Shown: positions 24,711-36,787, numbered from the stretch's first letter. The stretch is 64,000 nucleotides of DNA from Paludibaculum fermentans (GCF_015277775.1 NZ_CP063849.1:62001-126000); one strand, 5' to 3'. The notes: a model not told the origin generated them from the letters alone. Program-made: numbers and translations.

Positions 24711-27700
24711 ATGGAGCCTGAATACCTATATAACTCATTGCGGGCCGTGTCTCCCGGCCCCGATCCGAGCCATCGCAATTGTCCGTCCGTCCGTGCTGTC
24801 AATCCTAACTGCAAGCTACTATCAATTACTCGCGCGCTCACTTTCATCCTGGCCATTATGCTCTTGTTGCCTGCGTCCGCGGCCACCGGCGGCAGCCTCG
24901 CCGGCGTTGTCACCGACGGCAGCCGCTTAGTCATTCCCGGTGTCTCGGTCAGTGCCACCAACTTCGCCACGGGAATCGTGCAGCACACCCTCACCAATGA
25001 CGCCGGCTTCTACGCCTTCCCCGTACTGCCCGTTGGCACCTACGAACTCACCATTGAGCACCCCGGCTTCAAACCCTACAAGCAGACGGGCATCGACCTC
25101 CGTTCCGACGGAGCGGTCAAGCTGGATGTCCCTCTCGAGATCGGCCCGCGTAGCGAGGTTGTGGTCGTCACCGAAGCCCTCGCCCAGGTAGAAACCGCCA
25201 ACACCCAACTGGGCGATGTCATCCGCGGCAGTAAGATGACCGGCATCCCCGTCAATGGCCGCAGCTATACTGACCTGCTCGCCCTCCAGCCCGGCGTGAC
25301 CCCCGTCAGTGCCAAGCAGCCCAACGCCGTGATGATGTCCGGCTGCGCCAGCGCGCCGCCCTCTGGAGACTCGAATCCCGGCGACATGTCGGTCAGCGGC
25401 CAGCGCGAAACGGCCAACGGCTTCGCCGTAAACGGTAGCTCAGTCCAGGAGACCTTCAACATGTTCGCGGCCGTCGTGCCCAACCTCGACTCCATTGAGG
25501 AGTTCCGCGTCCTCACCGGCAGCTTCGACGCCGAATACGGCAACTACAGCGGCGGCCAGATTGTCGTCACCACCAAGTCAGGTACCAACGAACGACACGG
25601 CAGCGCCTTCGAATTCGCCCGCGATACCAACCTCGCCGCCCGCAACTTCTTCGCGCCCACTCGCGCCAAGTACGATCGCCACCAATTCGGCGGCACCCTC
25701 GGTGGAGCCCTCCGCAAAGACTCCGCCTTCTTCTTCATCGACTACCAAGGCACCCGCATGACCCGCGGTGTCGACACCGGTCTCATCTCCGTCCCCTCGC
25801 CCCAGAATCGTGAAGGCGACTTCTCCGCCAATTCAGACCGCCTCACCGGCACCGTCAATGGCCAGTACTGGGCCAACCGCCTAACCTCGAAGCTCGGCTA
25901 CGCAGTCTCGCCCGGCATGCCCTACTACACCGCCGGCTGCACCAACACCGCGCAGTGCGTCTTCCCCAATGCGAAGATCCCCAAGTCCATCTGGTCGGCG
26001 CCGGCCAGGAACCTGCTCTCCTACATCCCCCTGCCCAACCAGGGCTCGAACATCTTCTCCACCGCCAACCAGGACCAGACGCTGCGCGATGACAAAGGCG
26101 CCGCCCGCGTCGACTTCAATACCCGCTGGGGCGCCCTTTCCGGCTACTACTTCTCAGACGACTACACCTTCGACAATCCTTATCCCACCGGCCAGGGCGG
26201 CGCGAACGTACCCGGCTTTAATGCGCTGTCCCTCGGCCGCGCGCAGATGGCCGCCATCGGCCTCACCACTACCCTAAGCCCTACCTCCACCAATGAGCTC
26301 CGCCTCAGCTACATGCGTACCGCCAACAACATCGGCCAGCCCGTCGGCGGCGTCGGACCTACGCTTGCCTCCCAGGGCTTCGTCGACGAGAACGGCCAGC
26401 CCGGCATCGTGGCCCTCGCACCTGAGATCGAGGGGATCGAGAACATCGCCTTCAACGACTTCACCATCGGCGTCAACGTCACTGGCGTGCGTCAGGCCAA
26501 CAATACTTTCCAGGTCTCTGATACTTACGCCAAGGTACTCGGCCGCCACCTCCTGAAGTTCGGCGGGAACGTCCACTTCGACCAGATCAACATCGCGCCA
26601 AACGCCACCTACAACGGAACGTTCATGTTCCAGGGCACCGAGACCGGCTCCGACTTCGCCGACTATCTGCTCGGCATCGCCAGCGTCTACGCCCAGGGCG
26701 ACTCCAAGCACTTCTACCCCCGCAACAAATACATCGGGCTCTATGCCCAGGACCGCTGGCAGGTGCACTCCACCCTCACCCTCAACTACGGCCTCCGCTG
26801 GGACGTTCTCCCACCGTGGAGCGAGAAGTACAACCAGCTCCAGACCGCCGTACTCGGCCAGCAGTCCATCGTCTATCCGAACGCGCCCAACGGCCTGGTC
26901 TTCCCGGGCGACCCTGGCGTGCCTTCCACTCTCGCCCCCACCCGTTACAACAACTTCGCGCCGCGCATCGGCCTGGCTTGGGCGCCAGCCTTCGAGAACG
27001 GCCTGCTGGGCCGCCTGTTCGGCACGGGCCAGAAGACCAGCATCCGCGCGGGTTTCGGCCTCTACTACACCGCCATTGAAGGACTCTCGGCCGGTATCAT
27101 GAGCGCGAATCCGCCCTACGGCATGGACTTCGACAGCTTCGGACCCCCGCTCTTCGAGACCCCCTTCGTCATCGCCGCCACCGGCGAAAATGTGGGTCAG
27201 CGCTTCCCCTCGTCCATCGCCACGCCCGGAGCCTCCGCGCAGAATCCGAACACCTCCGTCGACTGGTCGCGCTACCTGCCGGTGGCCCACATGCCCGGCT
27301 ACTTCAACCAGAACGTCACGCCTTACACCAGCAGCTACATGTTCTCCCTGCAGAGGGAAGTGGCGCGCGACACCACACTCAGCCTCAGCTACGTCGGCTC
27401 CCAGGCCCACCACCTGCTAGTCCTCGTAGCCGCCAACCCGGGCAATGCAGGCCTTTGCGTCAGTCTCAGCCGGCCCGAGGACGTCATGCCCGGCACCGCG
27501 ACCTGCGGGCCCTTCGGCGAAAACAACACCTATTACGCCAGGGACGGACGTGTCTATCGCGGCACGCGCGGACCCTTCAGCTCCGACTTCGCCGGCTTCA
27601 CCCACCAGAAAACCATCGGCAACTCCAACTTCAACGCACTGGAGGCCTCCCTCCGGCACACCGGCAGGCAGGGCGATCTGCTCGTCGGCTACACCTACGG

Positions 27701-28340
27701 TAAGTCGCTGGACCAGTCATCGAGCCTCTCGGAGTCGATCAATCCGTTCAATGGCGGCCTGAGCAAGGCTGTGTCCGCGTTTGACCTGCGCCACAACCTG
27801 GTGGCCAGCTACCACTGGATGCTGCCGCTGCCGCGACTGCTGGGGATGCGCAATGCGTGGATCGAAGGCTGGTCGCTCTCCGGCATCACGCGCCTGAGTT
27901 CCGGCCTGCCGGTGACGATGTTCAACAACAACGACACTTCGTTGATCGGCTCCATCCCCAACGGAATCAACAGCGACGGCCTCGACACACCCGATGTCCG
28001 TCACGGCGATCTGGCGATCAATACGGATCCCCGCAATGGGCGGTCCGCCTTCGACACCAGCCTCTTCAGCCTGCCTGCCCTGGGCACGATGGGCACTGCA
28101 GCCCGCCGCTTCTTCTACGGGCCCGGAATGCTGAACTTCGACGCGGCCCTATTGAGGACCGTCCGCCTCTCCGAGACCCGGTCGCTCGACCTCCGCCTGG
28201 AGGCGTTCAACGTGTCCAACCATGCCCAGTTCTTTGGGGCTGCGGTCGTGAACGGCAATATCAGCAGCCCCACCTTCGGTCGGATCCTCAGTGCCACCGC
28301 TCCGCGCGTGATTCAGCTGGGAGCGAAGTTCCGCTTCTGA
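24711..28340 (+). CDS. Oar-like TonB-dependent receptor with carboxypeptidase-regulatory-like domain
   Basis: This 1209-residue outer-membrane protein has a hydrophobic signal segment at about residues 40-58 (ALTFILAIMLLLPASA) after an unusually long N-terminal stretch. A CarboxypepD_reg-like domain follows (GSLAGVVTDGSRLVIPGVSVSATN), then a plug domain (about 150-280, with PVNGRSYTDLLALQPGV and YSGGQIVVTTKSGTNE), and a large beta-barrel ending in a C-terminal phenylalanine. Such receptors are highly duplicated in Acidobacteriota and import or bind oligosaccharides, peptides or other ligands using TonB. The ligand is unknown. The start (ATG 24711) is close to the predicted transcription start, and no better in-frame start exists before the signal segment. 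Confidence 0.9.
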   Translation: MEPEYLYNSLRAVSPGPDPSHRNCPSVRAVNPNCKLLSITRALTFILAIMLLLPASAATGGSLAGVVTDGSRLVIPGVSVSATNFATGIVQHTLTNDAGFYAFPVLPVGTYELTIEHPGFKPYKQTGIDLRSDGAVKLDVPLEIGPRSEVVVVTEALAQVETANTQLGDVIRGSKMTGIPVNGRSYTDLLALQPGVTPVSAKQPNAVMMSGCASAPPSGDSNPGDMSVSGQRETANGFAVNGSSVQETFNMFAAVVPNLDSIEEFRVLTGSFDAEYGNYSGGQIVVTTKSGTNERHGSAFEFARDTNLAARNFFAPTRAKYDRHQFGGTLGGALRKDSAFFFIDYQGTRMTRGVDTGLISVPSPQNREGDFSANSDRLTGTVNGQYWANRLTSKLGYAVSPGMPYYTAGCTNTAQCVFPNAKIPKSIWSAPARNLLSYIPLPNQGSNIFSTANQDQTLRDDKGAARVDFNTRWGALSGYYFSDDYTFDNPYPTGQGGANVPGFNALSLGRAQMAAIGLTTTLSPTSTNELRLSYMRTANNIGQPVGGVGPTLASQGFVDENGQPGIVALAPEIEGIENIAFNDFTIGVNVTGVRQANNTFQVSDTYAKVLGRHLLKFGGNVHFDQINIAPNATYNGTFMFQGTETGSDFADYLLGIASVYAQGDSKHFYPRNKYIGLYAQDRWQVHSTLTLNYGLRWDVLPPWSEKYNQLQTAVLGQQSIVYPNAPNGLVFPGDPGVPSTLAPTRYNNFAPRIGLAWAPAFENGLLGRLFGTGQKTSIRAGFGLYYTAIEGLSAGIMSANPPYGMDFDSFGPPLFETPFVIAATGENVGQRFPSSIATPGASAQNPNTSVDWSRYLPVAHMPGYFNQNVTPYTSSYMFSLQREVARDTTLSLSYVGSQAHHLLVLVAANPGNAGLCVSLSRPEDVMPGTATCGPFGENNTYYARDGRVYRGTRGPFSSDFAGFTHQKTIGNSNFNALEASLRHTGRQGDLLVGYTYGKSLDQSSSLSESINPFNGGLSKAVSAFDLRHNLVASYHWMLPLPRLLGMRNAWIEGWSLSGITRLSSGLPVTMFNNNDTSLIGSIPNGINSDGLDTPDVRHGDLAINTDPRNGRSAFDTSLFSLPALGTMGTAARRFFYGPGMLNFDAALLRTVRLSETRSLDLRLEAFNVSNHAQFFGAAVVNGNISSPTFGRILSATAPRVIQLGAKFRF

Positions 28341-28397
28341 GGCTCTGGGGTCGGGGAAGGGGCACGGCTACTCCCAAGCTGACGTGGAGAGGCCTGC

Positions 28398-30794
28398 TCA
28401 TTTCTTCAAATTCGTTTCAAACAACCGCAGAATCCGCTTATACTCGTCGGCCCAACTGGTGGGCTGCACGAAGCCGTGATCCTCCACTGGGAACATGGCT
28501 ACCTCCCAGTTCTCCTTTCGGAGTTCTATCAGCTTCTGCACCAGCCGGACCGTGTCCTGGAAGTGCACATTTGTGTCCACCATGCCGTGACAGATCAGCA
28601 GGGCGCCTTTCAGGCCGGCGGCGTGGTAGATGGGAGAACTCTGCTTGTAGGCTTCGAGGTCCTTCTGCGGCAGGTTCAGGATGTTCGAAGTGTAGCCGTG
28701 GTTGTAATGCGCCCAATCGGTGACCGGGCGCAGCGCCGCGCCCGCGGCGAAGACATCCGGCTGCGTAAAGAGCGCCATCAGGGTGATGAAGCCACCGTAC
28801 GACCCGCCATAGAGCCCGATGCGCTTGGGATCTACACCAAACTCCTTCACGATGTAACGCGCCGCATCTACCTGGTCGTCGAGATCCTTGCCGCCCATGT
28901 GCCGGTAGATGCCTGTGCGCCAGTCGCGGCCGTAGCCGGCGGAGCCGCGGTAGTCCACGTCGATCACCAGGTAGCCGCGCTCCATCAGCAGATGGTGGAA
29001 CATGTATTCGCGCGAGTAGCTTGACCACCAGCGGTGCACATTCTGCAGGTAGCCCGCGCCATGCACGAAAATCACCGCCGGTCCGCCCTTCTTCCAGTTC
29101 TTTGGCTGATAGAGACGGGCCGGGACGCCTGCTCCGTCGCGGGCAGGCACCTTGACGATGGGTGCGTCGAGCCAAGGGAAGGAAGAGAACTCAGGCGCCG
29201 GCGAGGTAGTGACACGGGTCATGGCTGCGCCGGGTTTATTCTCCATCAGGTAAAGGTCCGGCGGCTTGTTGGTGTAGCTGTGTACGACGGCCAGCATCTG
29301 CTCGTCGGGTGAGACCGTGACGTCGTAGTCGCCGGGCTGCGATGTGATGCGGGTCCTTGGTCCGCCGTTGACGGACATCCAATAGAAATCGCGTTCGTGG
29401 ACACTCGCCTCACTGGTCACCAGGCCGAACCGGGATTCGTCCTTCGACAATTCGACGGACTCCACTTCCCAGTTGCCGGAAGTGAGCGCCTTGGGCTCGC
29501 CGCCAGTCCAGTCAATGGTGTAAAGATGCGACCAGCCGGTGATCTCTGCCTGGAAGTACAGAGTGTGATTGTCGGGCAGCCACCCGAGTTGGAAGCTGCC
29601 TGGCCCGTCTACCCAGGCGTCGTCGTGCAGATGGAAGATGGGGTTGAGCTTGCCAGTGGATGTGTCGGCGGCGAAGATCCAGCGGTCCTTGTTGTCGCCG
29701 GAACGTCCGGCCACGGCAAGTTTCGTCCCGTCCGCGGACCAGCGCGGGTTGAGCAGTGTGACGGGCCGCTCGGATTCCTTCACTGGCGGTTTGACTTTGT
29801 CATCGGCGGGCAGCTTCTGGCCGTGATCCAGCCATGTCACCTCGCCGGTGGCCACCTTCACCATCGCCATGCGGCTACGGTTGGGCGTATCCCCGACATT
29901 CGTGCGGGAAGGGATGTCTTCGGTATAACCGGCCTCGGTGACGTAATTGGGGACGACGGTGGTTTTGGCGTCGGCCGCGCGTTCCGTCACGGTCACCACG
30001 GCGTAGGTCTCGTCCGGCGCCAGCAGGATGTTGGCGGCTGTCTGGCGCGGGCCGAGGTTCATCGGCTTGCGCGGGTTCTCCTTCTTGCGGCGGGCTTCGC
30101 TCTCCTCACGCTTCTTGGCACGGCGGTCGACGATATCGAGGAGTTCGCGCTCTTCCTTCTTCAGCGCTTCCTGGCTGTCGGTGCCCTTCTTCGTCTCCTC
30201 ATCGGAGGCTTCTCCCTGGGCTCCGCGGCGGGGGCCCGTGGCGGCTGGAGCGGCCGGTGTGGCTCCGGCAGGGCGGATGTCCGTGAGTTGCTCCAGCACA
30301 CCATCCGCCAGCGAAAGGGTATACAAATTCCCCGAGCGGACAAAGGCGACCTTGCGGGCGTCGCGGGTGAACTGTGGGTTCGATTCGGCGTCGGATGTCT
30401 TCGTGAGCTGGCGGACCTTGTCGGTGGTCCGGTCGTAGAGGAATAGATCACCGTGGTCGCCGTAGACCACCAGTTTCTTGTCCTTCGACTCGCTGCCCGT
30501 GGCGGGCGGGGCAAGTTTCGCGTCGTCCTCGCTGAGTTTGGTGAGGCCCGAGCCGTCACGGTTCACCACATATGTGTCGTAATCCTTGTCGAGCGGATCG
30601 GTGCACAACTTCCACTCGAAGTAGACTCTTTGACCGTTGCCGGACCAACGGATGGCGCGCGGCGGGTAGCCATAGAGCCCTGGGCCGCGCATGATGGAAT
30701 CGACTGTCAGCGGCAGAGGCCTGGCCGGCACGGCCTGCGGCGACGCCGGCACGGCCATCAAAATGCACAAAACGGTAGAGACTAACGGCTTCAT
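28398..30794 (-). CDS. Secreted S9 family prolyl oligopeptidase/dipeptidyl-peptidase-like enzyme
   Basis: This 798-residue enzyme starts at ATG 30794 (MKPLVSTVLCILMAVPAS, a signal peptide); the frame extends upstream but that part is not protein-like. Residues about 40-530 are a beta-propeller of the DPP IV type with a charged low-complexity insertion around 190-260. The C-terminal alpha/beta hydrolase carries GGSYGG with Ser665, and likely Asp740 (DTNVHF) and His773 (EDHGF). It should cleave short peptides, perhaps after proline, in the periplasm or outside. It is divergent from an esterase-like gene with 59 bases between starts, so a shared control region is likely. Confidence 0.92.
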   Translation of the reverse strand: MKPLVSTVLCILMAVPASPQAVPARPLPLTVDSIMRGPGLYGYPPRAIRWSGNGQRVYFEWKLCTDPLDKDYDTYVVNRDGSGLTKLSEDDAKLAPPATGSESKDKKLVVYGDHGDLFLYDRTTDKVRQLTKTSDAESNPQFTRDARKVAFVRSGNLYTLSLADGVLEQLTDIRPAGATPAAPAATGPRRGAQGEASDEETKKGTDSQEALKKEERELLDIVDRRAKKREESEARRKKENPRKPMNLGPRQTAANILLAPDETYAVVTVTERAADAKTTVVPNYVTEAGYTEDIPSRTNVGDTPNRSRMAMVKVATGEVTWLDHGQKLPADDKVKPPVKESERPVTLLNPRWSADGTKLAVAGRSGDNKDRWIFAADTSTGKLNPIFHLHDDAWVDGPGSFQLGWLPDNHTLYFQAEITGWSHLYTIDWTGGEPKALTSGNWEVESVELSKDESRFGLVTSEASVHERDFYWMSVNGGPRTRITSQPGDYDVTVSPDEQMLAVVHSYTNKPPDLYLMENKPGAAMTRVTTSPAPEFSSFPWLDAPIVKVPARDGAGVPARLYQPKNWKKGGPAVIFVHGAGYLQNVHRWWSSYSREYMFHHLLMERGYLVIDVDYRGSAGYGRDWRTGIYRHMGGKDLDDQVDAARYIVKEFGVDPKRIGLYGGSYGGFITLMALFTQPDVFAAGAALRPVTDWAHYNHGYTSNILNLPQKDLEAYKQSSPIYHAAGLKGALLICHGMVDTNVHFQDTVRLVQKLIELRKENWEVAMFPVEDHGFVQPTSWADEYKRILRLFETNLKK

Positions 30795-30853
30795 TAATAG
30801 TAGAGTTTCGCACAGCCGTGCATGGCTGCCCGGGCTGCGGCATAATTCATTGC

Positions 30854-32512
30854 ATGCATAGGAATTGGTGCGTGGGGCTGGCGCTGTGTTGGATGCCCCT
30901 GCTGCACGCACAACTGACCGAAAAATCCGAGAGCTGGACGAGGTTGGAGGGGCAATACCTCGTCGATGCGAACCGGGACAGCGTCCTGTTCCTGATGGCT
31001 CAGATTCAGGCTGCGCAAAGCGACACGGCCAAGGACCGCAAGCCGCATCCGGACTTGGCCGAGGTGCTACAGTTTGCCTACCAGTCACTCAGCGTCGGCA
31101 ACACGAACGCCGGCTCGCGGCTTTTTACGCGTGCGCTGGCGGTCTATCGGGATCTGCCCCCTGGTGAGTGGCTGGAAGTGGCATCCTCGCTGCAATTTGA
31201 GGTGGACCGGCGCATCGCCGCGCCGGGCGCCACGTTGCACGCTCGAGCGGAACCCGGGTTTGTGCTCGGCCGGCCGTTGAAGAACGCTTACCGCATTCAG
31301 GTGGCGCTGATCGATACACAAGGCAGGACCGTGGTGGAGCGACCCGCGGAGACGCTGCAGAATCTGGAGACCGTGAGTTTTTCGCTCCGTACCAGCGGAC
31401 TGCCGGAAGGCGCTTATCGCGTAAGGTATCAGTTGCTCGACGCGGAGGGGAAGGTCCGGGCGTGGGTGCTCCGCGATGTGCTGCTGAGCGCTTCGCTGGA
31501 GAAACGCATCCGCGAGCTCGTTGAGCAAGGCCGCAAGCTGGCGGCCGCCGGAATCGCGTTGAAGAGTCCCGCTCACGCGTTGGCGGTGCAGACAGTGCAG
31601 TACACCGGCGGTTTGTATGCACAGGCGCTGGAAGGACCCGGGCCTGGATTGGCGAACCGGCTATCGCCCGTAGCCGCCACGCTTGCCGATCCGAAGCTCC
31701 CAAACTACGGCACCGATCCCATCAATCCCGGGCGGGACCTGCCGATGGCGGAATGGATGGCGGCCGACCTGCTTTCCGGCAACAGCCCGCTGGCCGTGAA
31801 AAAGGGCGACATCCGGTTGGCGTATATCTCGCCCCAGGATCAGTCAATGCTGCCTTTCCGGCTGTTCGTTCCGCCGGGCTATGAGGCTTCGAAGAAGTGG
31901 CCGCTGCTGGTCGTGCTGCATGATGCCGGCGGAGACGAAGGCTCGTACTTTGAACGCTATCCGGCGCAGGATGGCAGCAGCCAGTTGATGAAGCTCGCGT
32001 CCGAGCGAGGCTATGTAGTGGCCGCGCCTTCCGGCCGCGGGCCGATGGAGTACTACACCAATGCCTCGCGTGCAGACGTGCTGGACGTCATCGATCGGGT
32101 GAAAGAGTGTTTTGCAATTGATGAGAAGCAGGTCTTCCTGGCTGGTCATGGCGTGGGCGCCGGCGGTGTCATGTCAGTGCCAATGGGTGCGTCCAGCCGG
32201 TTTGCGGGACTTCTGGCAGTGGGCGGCCAACCGCTGGAGGCGCTGGATTTCAGCAAAGCGCCCGATGCGCCCCTTCTGTTCATCCAGGGCGGTGCGGACG
32301 AGATCTTCGGTGTGACTGCCGCGCGCCGGTTGGCATTTGTGCTGCAGCGGCGCTACAAACAGTTCGACTACATCGAAGCCGTCACGGGCGACCATGCCGC
32401 CGTGGGAGTCTCCGCGCTCCTGCAAGGCTTCGACTTCTTCGACGCCGTACGGGAAGGGAAATGGAAGCCGTCCGGAAAGCCAATTCCGCTGCCAGGTAAT
32501 TCCAGGAACTGA
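30854..32512 (+). CDS. Secreted esterase-like alpha/beta hydrolase lacking the nucleophilic serine
   Basis: This 552-residue protein starts at ATG 30854 with a signal peptide (MHRNWCVGLALCWMPLLHAQ). The first half is helical and beta-rich and unassigned. The second half (about 310-545) resembles the Esterase_PHB/feruloyl-esterase type: PLLVVLHDAGGDEGSYF, then the nucleophile-elbow region LAGHGVGAGG. In the expected G-x-S-x-G, Gly433 replaces serine (G-H-G-V-G). Later Asp (GGADEIFG) and His (GDHAAVG) positions remain. The product may be a non-catalytic binding protein, or the codon (GGC instead of AGC) may be a recent change. It is divergent from the S9 peptidase gene. Confidence 0.75.
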   Translation: MHRNWCVGLALCWMPLLHAQLTEKSESWTRLEGQYLVDANRDSVLFLMAQIQAAQSDTAKDRKPHPDLAEVLQFAYQSLSVGNTNAGSRLFTRALAVYRDLPPGEWLEVASSLQFEVDRRIAAPGATLHARAEPGFVLGRPLKNAYRIQVALIDTQGRTVVERPAETLQNLETVSFSLRTSGLPEGAYRVRYQLLDAEGKVRAWVLRDVLLSASLEKRIRELVEQGRKLAAAGIALKSPAHALAVQTVQYTGGLYAQALEGPGPGLANRLSPVAATLADPKLPNYGTDPINPGRDLPMAEWMAADLLSGNSPLAVKKGDIRLAYISPQDQSMLPFRLFVPPGYEASKKWPLLVVLHDAGGDEGSYFERYPAQDGSSQLMKLASERGYVVAAPSGRGPMEYYTNASRADVLDVIDRVKECFAIDEKQVFLAGHGVGAGGVMSVPMGASSRFAGLLAVGGQPLEALDFSKAPDAPLLFIQGGADEIFGVTAARRLAFVLQRRYKQFDYIEAVTGDHAAVGVSALLQGFDFFDAVREGKWKPSGKPIPLPGNSRN

Positions 32513-32689
32513 CAAATTCACCAAACCCGGAATCTGGCCGCCTCTCGGCGCCGTTCGTGATACCTCTCCTCTCTGCTGGGGAGTATTGGTCTCAATCGTC
32601 AGGGTCCCTCCCAGCTGGAGACGCTGTTTCCGTCCACAGTTTGGAAACATTGAAGGTTCTTAACGCGAAGAAATGGCTATAGTCCGGCC
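32513..32689 (+). other. Intergenic interval with a possible -10 element
   Basis: No gene is supported here. TATAGT at 32678-32683 lies seven bases before ATG 32690, the position expected for a leaderless transcript; no good -35 element is visible at normal spacing. Confidence 0.4.
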
Positions 32690-34054
32690 ATGACCTGGGG
32701 GATTCATGCCAAGTCTTGGTATCTTGGATACTTAGTAATTTCGGAGGTCGTTTTCTCGTTGAGCTCGCAGAATGAACAAGCGAGACTGTTGCACTCCTGG
32801 AAGGAAATTGCGGCGTTCTTTGGTGTTACGGTCCGCACCGTCCAGAATTGGGAAGAAGAACGAGGGCTACCCGTCCACCGCATGCCGGGAGCGAAGGGGA
32901 GACTTTACGCCTACGTTGACGAATTAGCGGCCTGGCGGCAGACAGGGTTAACCGGCAAGCCGTCACCTGAGGCACCTGCATCGGCTGCGCCACCTGATTT
33001 GCCGCAGGCGCGAGACCGCTCCAAGTCGCACATGATCTTGGCCATGGCGGCCTGCCTCACCATGGCCGCTCTGGGCGTGTTCTGGGTTTTGCGCCCGAGG
33101 CCAAATCCAAATACGTGCCGGCTGGAGGGGCAGGCACTGGTCGTTTATGATGAGCAGGGCGTGTTCGCCTGGCGGTATATCCTGCCCTCCGCGCCACTTC
33201 AGGTTGATGCCCGGCGGGATCCCTCTTTTGACTCCTGGCTGATTGCAGATGTGGACGGTGACGGACGTCGCGAAGTGCTCTTGCCGTTTAGAAGTGATCC
33301 CGAAAGCGCCGTCGATGATGAGCTCTATTTATTCTCGGCGGATGGCAAGTTATTATGGAAACGGCATTTCGGAAAACCGGTTGTCCGAAATGGGGTCAGC
33401 CAGAAAGGGCCCTTCACTGTGCGGCGATTGGCTCTGGTTCCGATTAAGGGACGCAAAGAGTCAAGAATCCTGGTGGTCGCGAATCATCGGCTGCACTCCC
33501 CGACGTTGATCTCTCTTCTGGACATCAGCGGCAACACACAGAGGGAGTATTGGCACGCCGGGCACATTACCTGCCTGATGATAGAGACCCAGAAGAGCGA
33601 TGGCCGGTCCGCGATCTACCTGGGCGGGATTGCCAATGGCTACCGGGCCGCGGACCTGACGGTTCTCGATCCCGAGAAGTTCAGTGGGGCGTCCGTCGAG
33701 TCGGATCCGGAAGAGCGGATAGTCAGTGACCTGCCGACAGTCGAGAAGGCGAGGCTCCTCTTTCCGCGATCCTCGCTGAATCTGGCAACAAACCCCTACA
33801 ACTTCACGGAGAAGTTGATGCGCGTGGGCGACAGCCTGTTGGTAGGCACAAGTGAGAATCCGGCAGGGTCCGACAAAGCCTCCAATATGTACTACTTCGG
33901 GCCGAAACTGGTGCTGGAGCGGGTGCAGGCCGCGGACATGAATCGGGCGACCTTCCACAAGCTGCATCAACAGGGCATCATCCCCGCCGACCTGACGGAG
34001 AAAGAGATCGCCTCCTATCGTCAGATTCGAATGCTCACACCCTGGCAGGATTGA
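32690..34054 (+). CDS. Membrane-anchored one-component regulator: HTH domain, one helix, extracytoplasmic repeat-like domain
   Basis: This 454-residue protein has an excisionase/MerR-like DNA-binding domain near the N-terminus (SWKEIAAFFGVTVRTVQNWE, then GLPVHRMPGAKGRLYAY), a Pro-rich linker, one transmembrane helix at about residues 118-137, and a large extracytoplasmic C-terminal domain. That domain contains a calcium-type loop DVDGDGRRE (about residue 186) as in FG-GAP/VCBS beta-propeller blades. The arrangement suggests direct signalling from outside to DNA with no phosphorelay. Two starts are possible: ATG 32690 (near a -10-like TATAGT) or TTG 32759, which has GGAGG 11 bases upstream and gives a more typical N-terminus. 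Target genes are unknown. Confidence 0.75.
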   Translation: MTWGIHAKSWYLGYLVISEVVFSLSSQNEQARLLHSWKEIAAFFGVTVRTVQNWEEERGLPVHRMPGAKGRLYAYVDELAAWRQTGLTGKPSPEAPASAAPPDLPQARDRSKSHMILAMAACLTMAALGVFWVLRPRPNPNTCRLEGQALVVYDEQGVFAWRYILPSAPLQVDARRDPSFDSWLIADVDGDGRREVLLPFRSDPESAVDDELYLFSADGKLLWKRHFGKPVVRNGVSQKGPFTVRRLALVPIKGRKESRILVVANHRLHSPTLISLLDISGNTQREYWHAGHITCLMIETQKSDGRSAIYLGGIANGYRAADLTVLDPEKFSGASVESDPEERIVSDLPTVEKARLLFPRSSLNLATNPYNFTEKLMRVGDSLLVGTSENPAGSDKASNMYYFGPKLVLERVQAADMNRATFHKLHQQGIIPADLTEKEIASYRQIRMLTPWQD

Positions 34055-34060
34055 TCCTGG

Positions 34061-36079
<2,019 letters not shown>

Positions 36080-36082
36080 GAG

Positions 36083-36787
36083 TTATGCTACGACGAAAAC
36101 ACGGCTTGACACCCGGTCTAGCAAGGCGAAGAGAAGGGTTCGGGTCTGGGCTAAACGCCACATCTCTAAACGGATTCCGTCCGCGGGCTGCTGGTAGGCT
36201 CCGGCTCCGAGATCGGCGGCGCACTGGACCAACAGATCCTTGATAATCCCCTCCGTCATCTCCAGGTGGAACTGGAGACCAAGGCAGCGTTCCGTTTCAA
36301 AGGCTTGCGATCGGCAGCCGGCGGTTGTGGCGAGATGGACGGCGCCTTTGGGAATGTCGTAAGTGTCGCCGTGCCAGTGGAATACGGTGAACTCGGACGG
36401 CATGCCTTCAAACAGGGACCCGGCTCCGGTGGTATGGACCGGGAACCAGCCGATCTCCTTTTCTTTGTTGCGATAGATGGCGGAGCCGAGAACTCCGGCC
36501 AGCATCTGCGAACCTAGGCAGATTCCGATGACGAACTTCCCGGCGGCCATGGCATCGGCGATCAACTGCTTCTCCGGGCGAAGCCAGGCGTGGACGTCTT
36601 CGTCGTTGACGCTCATCGGGCCGCCCATGACCAGGAGGAGGTCGAAGCTGTCCAGTGCGGGTAGCGGCTCGCCGAGGTCCAGCCGGGTGCCGGTCAGGGC
36701 ATGGCCGCGCTGCCCAGCCCACTCGCCGATCAGGCCCGGAGTTTCGAAGGCTACGTGCTGCAGAAAGTGGATTCTCATCTCTTTCAT
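36083..36787 (-). CDS. Class I glutamine amidotransferase-like protein (GMP-synthase-like)
   Basis: This 234-residue protein has the class I amidotransferase fold: the oxyanion segment LLLVMGGPMSVND (about 50-62), the nucleophile elbow GICLGSQ with Cys90 (about 88-94), and a C-terminal QFHLEMTE providing His and Glu. The three catalytic residues are present. Such stand-alone proteins may act on gamma-glutamyl compounds or as amidotransferase subunits; the substrate is unknown. The start is ATG 36787 or ATG 36778 (MRIHFLQH); neither has a strong ribosome site. It lies directly upstream of glgX with three bases between, so the two are probably one transcript, although no metabolic link is obvious. 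Confidence 0.85.
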   Translation of the reverse strand: MKEMRIHFLQHVAFETPGLIGEWAGQRGHALTGTRLDLGEPLPALDSFDLLLVMGGPMSVNDEDVHAWLRPEKQLIADAMAAGKFVIGICLGSQMLAGVLGSAIYRNKEKEIGWFPVHTTGAGSLFEGMPSEFTVFHWHGDTYDIPKGAVHLATTAGCRSQAFETERCLGLQFHLEMTEGIIKDLLVQCAADLGAGAYQQPADGIRLEMWRLAQTRTLLFALLDRVSSRVFVVA

